From contig JBDIAL010000190.1 of NCBI GenBank assembly GCA_039812405.1, positions 1 through 7,462 on the forward strand: 7,462 bases of DNA. The letters run 5' to 3'. Source of the stretch: Nostocoides sp039812405. Lineage in GTDB: Bacteria; Actinomycetota; Actinomycetes; Actinomycetales; Dermatophilaceae. The notes below the pieces were generated by a model. It was not told where the DNA came from, made no database searches, and saw nothing but the letters and a program-made list of their open reading frames with translations. The position numbers and the translations under genes are program-made. How positions within the stretch are numbered: position 1 is the stretch's first letter; each line of letters starts with the position of its first letter. Shown piece after piece: positions 5,347 through 7,462 of the stretch.

Positions 5347-7462
5347 CTAGATGAGGCCGGCCTCGCGGGCGTGGGTGACCGCCTCGCGCCGGCTCGTGGC
5401 GCCCAGCTTCTGGTAGATGGAGCGCTGGTGGGTCTTGATGGTGTTGACCGAGACGTACATCGCCTCGGCGATCTCGTGGTTGGTCATCGACGTGGCGAGG
5501 AAGCGGAGGACGTGCGTCTCGCGGGCGCTGAGCGGCATGAGCAGGGCATGGCGCCGGCCCTTCGGTCCGGGCTGCGGGTCGGACATCCGGGAGAGGAGGT
5601 CCACGGCGAACGAGGGGTCCGCGGTGCCTCGCTCGATGACGTCGACGAGGAGGGGGCGGACCGCCTCCGCGGCGTCGAGGAACGGTCGGCGGAGGCCCTC
5701 GCCCGACGCCGCCCGCAGGGACTCCTCGAGAGCGGCCAGCCGGGCCTCGCGCGACGTCGAGCCATGCGGGGTCTGGTCCGCCTGGCCCGATGGGTCGTCC
5801 GACGCCCCGGCCAACGCGTCGTCCAGAGCACCCAGCACCCGCCCGCGGACGGTGTCCGGGGCCGCGCCCGCCGAGGGGTCCCCGCCCGCCACCTCGCCCC
5901 CGGACGGCTCCCCGGCCTGCGGGGTCCCGGTCTCCAGGGCGGCTCGGAGGAGCTCGGCCTCGCGCACGAGACGGGCCGGCAGGGGCCATCGACCGGACGC
6001 GGACAGGGCCTCCTTGACGACGCCCATCGCGTCGAACCCGCGCCCGGTGGCTCGCAGCAGCCGGGCCTCCATCATCCGGGCCGCCAGGGCAGTGTGCGGC
6101 TCCCTGCCGGTCGGTTCGAACAGCCGCAGCCAGTCCCCGGCCGCGGCGAGGTCGTCGCGGTCCAGCGCCACCCCGCTGAGGGCGAGGTAGGCGGGAGCGG
6201 CCTGGACGGCCTGGGCGAGGCCTGCCCCGGAGAACCCGTCGAGGGCTGTCCGGGCCATCGTCTCGGCCCCGGTCAGCTCCCCCTGCTCCCACAGCAGGTA
6301 GGCCAGGTGCGCTCGGGCGTTGAGGATGGGCAGGACGATCTGGGGGCCGAGGTCCTGCTCCGCGGCATACCGGAGGTGTCGCTGGGCGCTGTCCTGCTCG
6401 CCGAGCCACATCTCGCAGCTCCCGGCGTTGCTCACGAGCAGGACCGCGATGGCGGCCCAGTCGGCCATCCCGAGGGTGCCGAGCACGGCGGGGTCGGTCG
6501 GCATCCGACGGCAGCCGGCCAGGACCGACTCGAGGTCACCGGTCCATCGCGCGTTGCCGAAGGCGATGAGCTCGAGGAGGAAGTCGTAGCGTCGTCGGCG
6601 CCTCCCGCCGATCTGGTGGATCTGGGACGCCGTCGCGTCGACGAGCTCCTGGACGCCGTCGGGCTGCGCCGCCATCGTCCGGGCCGCCGCCAGGCCCATC
6701 GCGAGCCCGGCATGGGTGAGGACCGCCTCGCGTGGCAAGGCGCTCAGCGTCCGGGCAAGCTCGTCCGGGGGCCGCCGCACCGTCCACGTGACGACGTGGG
6801 TGCCGATGAGCTGGCCGGCCAGCTCCCAGTCCTGCGCCGCGAGCGCGTGGCGCAGCGCCGTGAGCGGATGTCCCTGGGTCATGAACCACTGGGCGGCACC
6901 GCGGTTCAGGCGCAGGCGCCGTGGGGCGTCGGAGACCCGCGAGCGCAGGAAGTCGAGCAGGAGGGGATGGAGGCGGTACCACCCCGGGCGGTTGCCCAGC
7001 TCGTGCACGAATGCGTTCTGCCGAGCCAGCTCGGCGAGGATCTCGGCGCTGTCAGTCCCGGCACCGACCGCCGTCGCCAGATCCGCGCATACGACGTCGA
7101 CGATGCTGACCGTGTCGAGGAAGTCCTGCCACCGGGTCGACAGCTTCTGGTAGACCTCGCGCATGAGGTAGTCGGCGATGTATCCCGTCCGGCCGGAGAG
7201 GGTGCGGATGTACTCGGAGGGATCCTCCGCATACGCCGCCCCGAGCGCGGCGAGGCGCAGCCCCGCGGCCCAGCCCTGCGTCCGCGCGACGAGCCCGGCG
7301 ATGTCCGACGCGCTCAGCTCGATGCCGAGGAGCGCGAACAGCTCGTGCGCCTCCTCCGCGTCGAAGGTGATCGTGTCGGAGCGGAGCTCGGCGATCCGGC
7401 CCTCGAGACGGAGCCGGTGCATCGGCCACGGAGGGTCGTGGCGGGTGATGACGAGGAGGTGG
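5347..7462 (-). CDS. MalT/LAL-type LuxR-family transcriptional regulator (N-terminus cut by right window edge)
   Basis: The frame is open from the window edge to TAG at 5347-5349, 704 whole codons plus one base. Residues just inside the edge read LLVITRHDPPWPMHRLRLEG, the typical end of the STAND ATPase module of MalT-like proteins, so the Met at 7420-7422 is internal. Counting from that Met, the winged-helix part lies around 80-170 (ending RLHPLLLDFLRSRV), and helical TPR-like repeats occupy about 175-480. A Gly/Ala/Pro/Ser-rich linker (about nt 5850-5940) comes next. A LuxR helix-turn-helix closes the protein at 631-691 (nt 5350-5532), with LSARETHVLRFLA, TNHEIAEAMYVSVNTIKTH and RSIYQKLGATSRREAV. 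Proteins of this class bind an inducer and ATP, oligomerise and activate transcription. Walker motifs and promoter are off-window, and the target genes and ligand are unknown. The gene is convergent with the transporter gene and separated from it by the palindrome array. Confidence 0.9.
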   Translation of the reverse strand, partial: HLLVITRHDPPWPMHRLRLEGRIAELRSDTITFDAEEAHELFALLGIELSASDIAGLVARTQGWAAGLRLAALGAAYAEDPSEYIRTLSGRTGYIADYLMREVYQKLSTRWQDFLDTVSIVDVVCADLATAVGAGTDSAEILAELARQNAFVHELGNRPGWYRLHPLLLDFLRSRVSDAPRRLRLNRGAAQWFMTQGHPLTALRHALAAQDWELAGQLIGTHVVTWTVRRPPDELARTLSALPREAVLTHAGLAMGLAAARTMAAQPDGVQELVDATASQIHQIGGRRRRRYDFLLELIAFGNARWTGDLESVLAGCRRMPTDPAVLGTLGMADWAAIAVLLVSNAGSCEMWLGEQDSAQRHLRYAAEQDLGPQIVLPILNARAHLAYLLWEQGELTGAETMARTALDGFSGAGLAQAVQAAPAYLALSGVALDRDDLAAAGDWLRLFEPTGREPHTALAARMMEARLLRATGRGFDAMGVVKEALSASGRWPLPARLVREAELLRAALETGTPQAGEPSGGEVAGGDPSAGAAPDTVRGRVLGALDDALAGASDDPSGQADQTPHGSTSREARLAALEESLRAASGEGLRRPFLDAAEAVRPLLVDVIERGTADPSFAVDLLSRMSDPQPGPKGRRHALLMPLSARETHVLRFLATSMTNHEIAEAMYVSVNTIKTHQRSIYQKLGATSRREAVTHAREAGLI

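Noticed and set aside
5341..5350. CTAGACCTAG at the end of the LuxR-type gene as an attachment or restriction site
   Set aside because: Two CTAG tetramers around the stop codon are too little evidence; no flanking element or duplication supports it.
4691..5354. Plus- and minus-strand frames translating the repeats into periodic peptides (RGMPEPPEGPRIPPP type)
   Set aside because: Both strands and several frames stay open equally, there is no proper start with ribosome binding site, and unit lengths of 59, 71 and 64 break the frame, so selection for a protein is not shown.
5147..6409. Minus-strand frame running through the palindrome array into the LuxR-type gene
   Set aside because: It overlaps the LuxR-type gene on the same strand in another frame and contains translated repeats; the repeats lack stops only because of base composition.
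7420..7422. ATG as the true start of the LuxR-type gene
   Set aside because: The 13 codons between it and the window edge continue the family sequence (LLVITRHDPPWP), so the Met is internal and the gene is truncated by the window.

Overview
The window is chromosomal DNA of very high GC content (by eye well above 70%). Codon third positions are almost always G or C, GTG starts occur, and one gene has a leaderless-type start (TAGCCT, seven bases, ATG). This points to an actinobacterium. A member of Micrococcales is my guess from style only; no rRNA or marker gene is present to confirm it.

Layout, left to right. (1) Positions 1-428, minus strand: the N-terminal part of a PucR/CdaR-type transcriptional regulator, cut by the left edge. 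(2) Positions 429-577: a divergent control region with three tandem 9-bp repeats, an 8-bp inverted repeat and a possible promoter. (3) Positions 578-1906, plus strand: a fold-type I PLP enzyme of the serine hydroxymethyltransferase (SHMT) superfamily. It keeps the cofactor residues but has lost residues that SHMT uses for the folate-dependent reaction. (4) Positions 1907-2146: non-coding, with hairpins that could end transcription and then a leaderless promoter with an inverted repeat. (5) Positions 2147-3235 and 3258-4955, plus strand: a likely two-gene operon of a compact HerA/FtsK-like ATPase and a SulP-family anion transporter with a C-terminal STAS domain. (6) Positions 4956-5346: a convergent intergenic region almost filled by six copies of a 47-bp palindromic element. 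(7) Positions 5347-7462, minus strand: a large MalT/LAL-type LuxR regulator, cut by the right edge before its ATP-binding motifs.

How the genes may work together. The PucR-type regulator and the SHMT-like gene are divergent and share a small control region, so a local sensor-and-target pair in amino-acid or nitrogen metabolism is plausible (inference). The ATPase and transporter are separated by 22 bases and are probably co-transcribed. Nothing in the sequence links their functions. The LuxR-type gene faces the transporter gene tail to tail, with the repeat array between them.

The least explained element is the palindrome array. It forms a set of strong potential hairpins between two convergent genes and shows nested duplication. 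It shares its core octamer GGTATGCC with five other sites in the window, more than base composition would predict. I found no CRISPR array, tRNA, rRNA, insertion sequence or obvious defence system.
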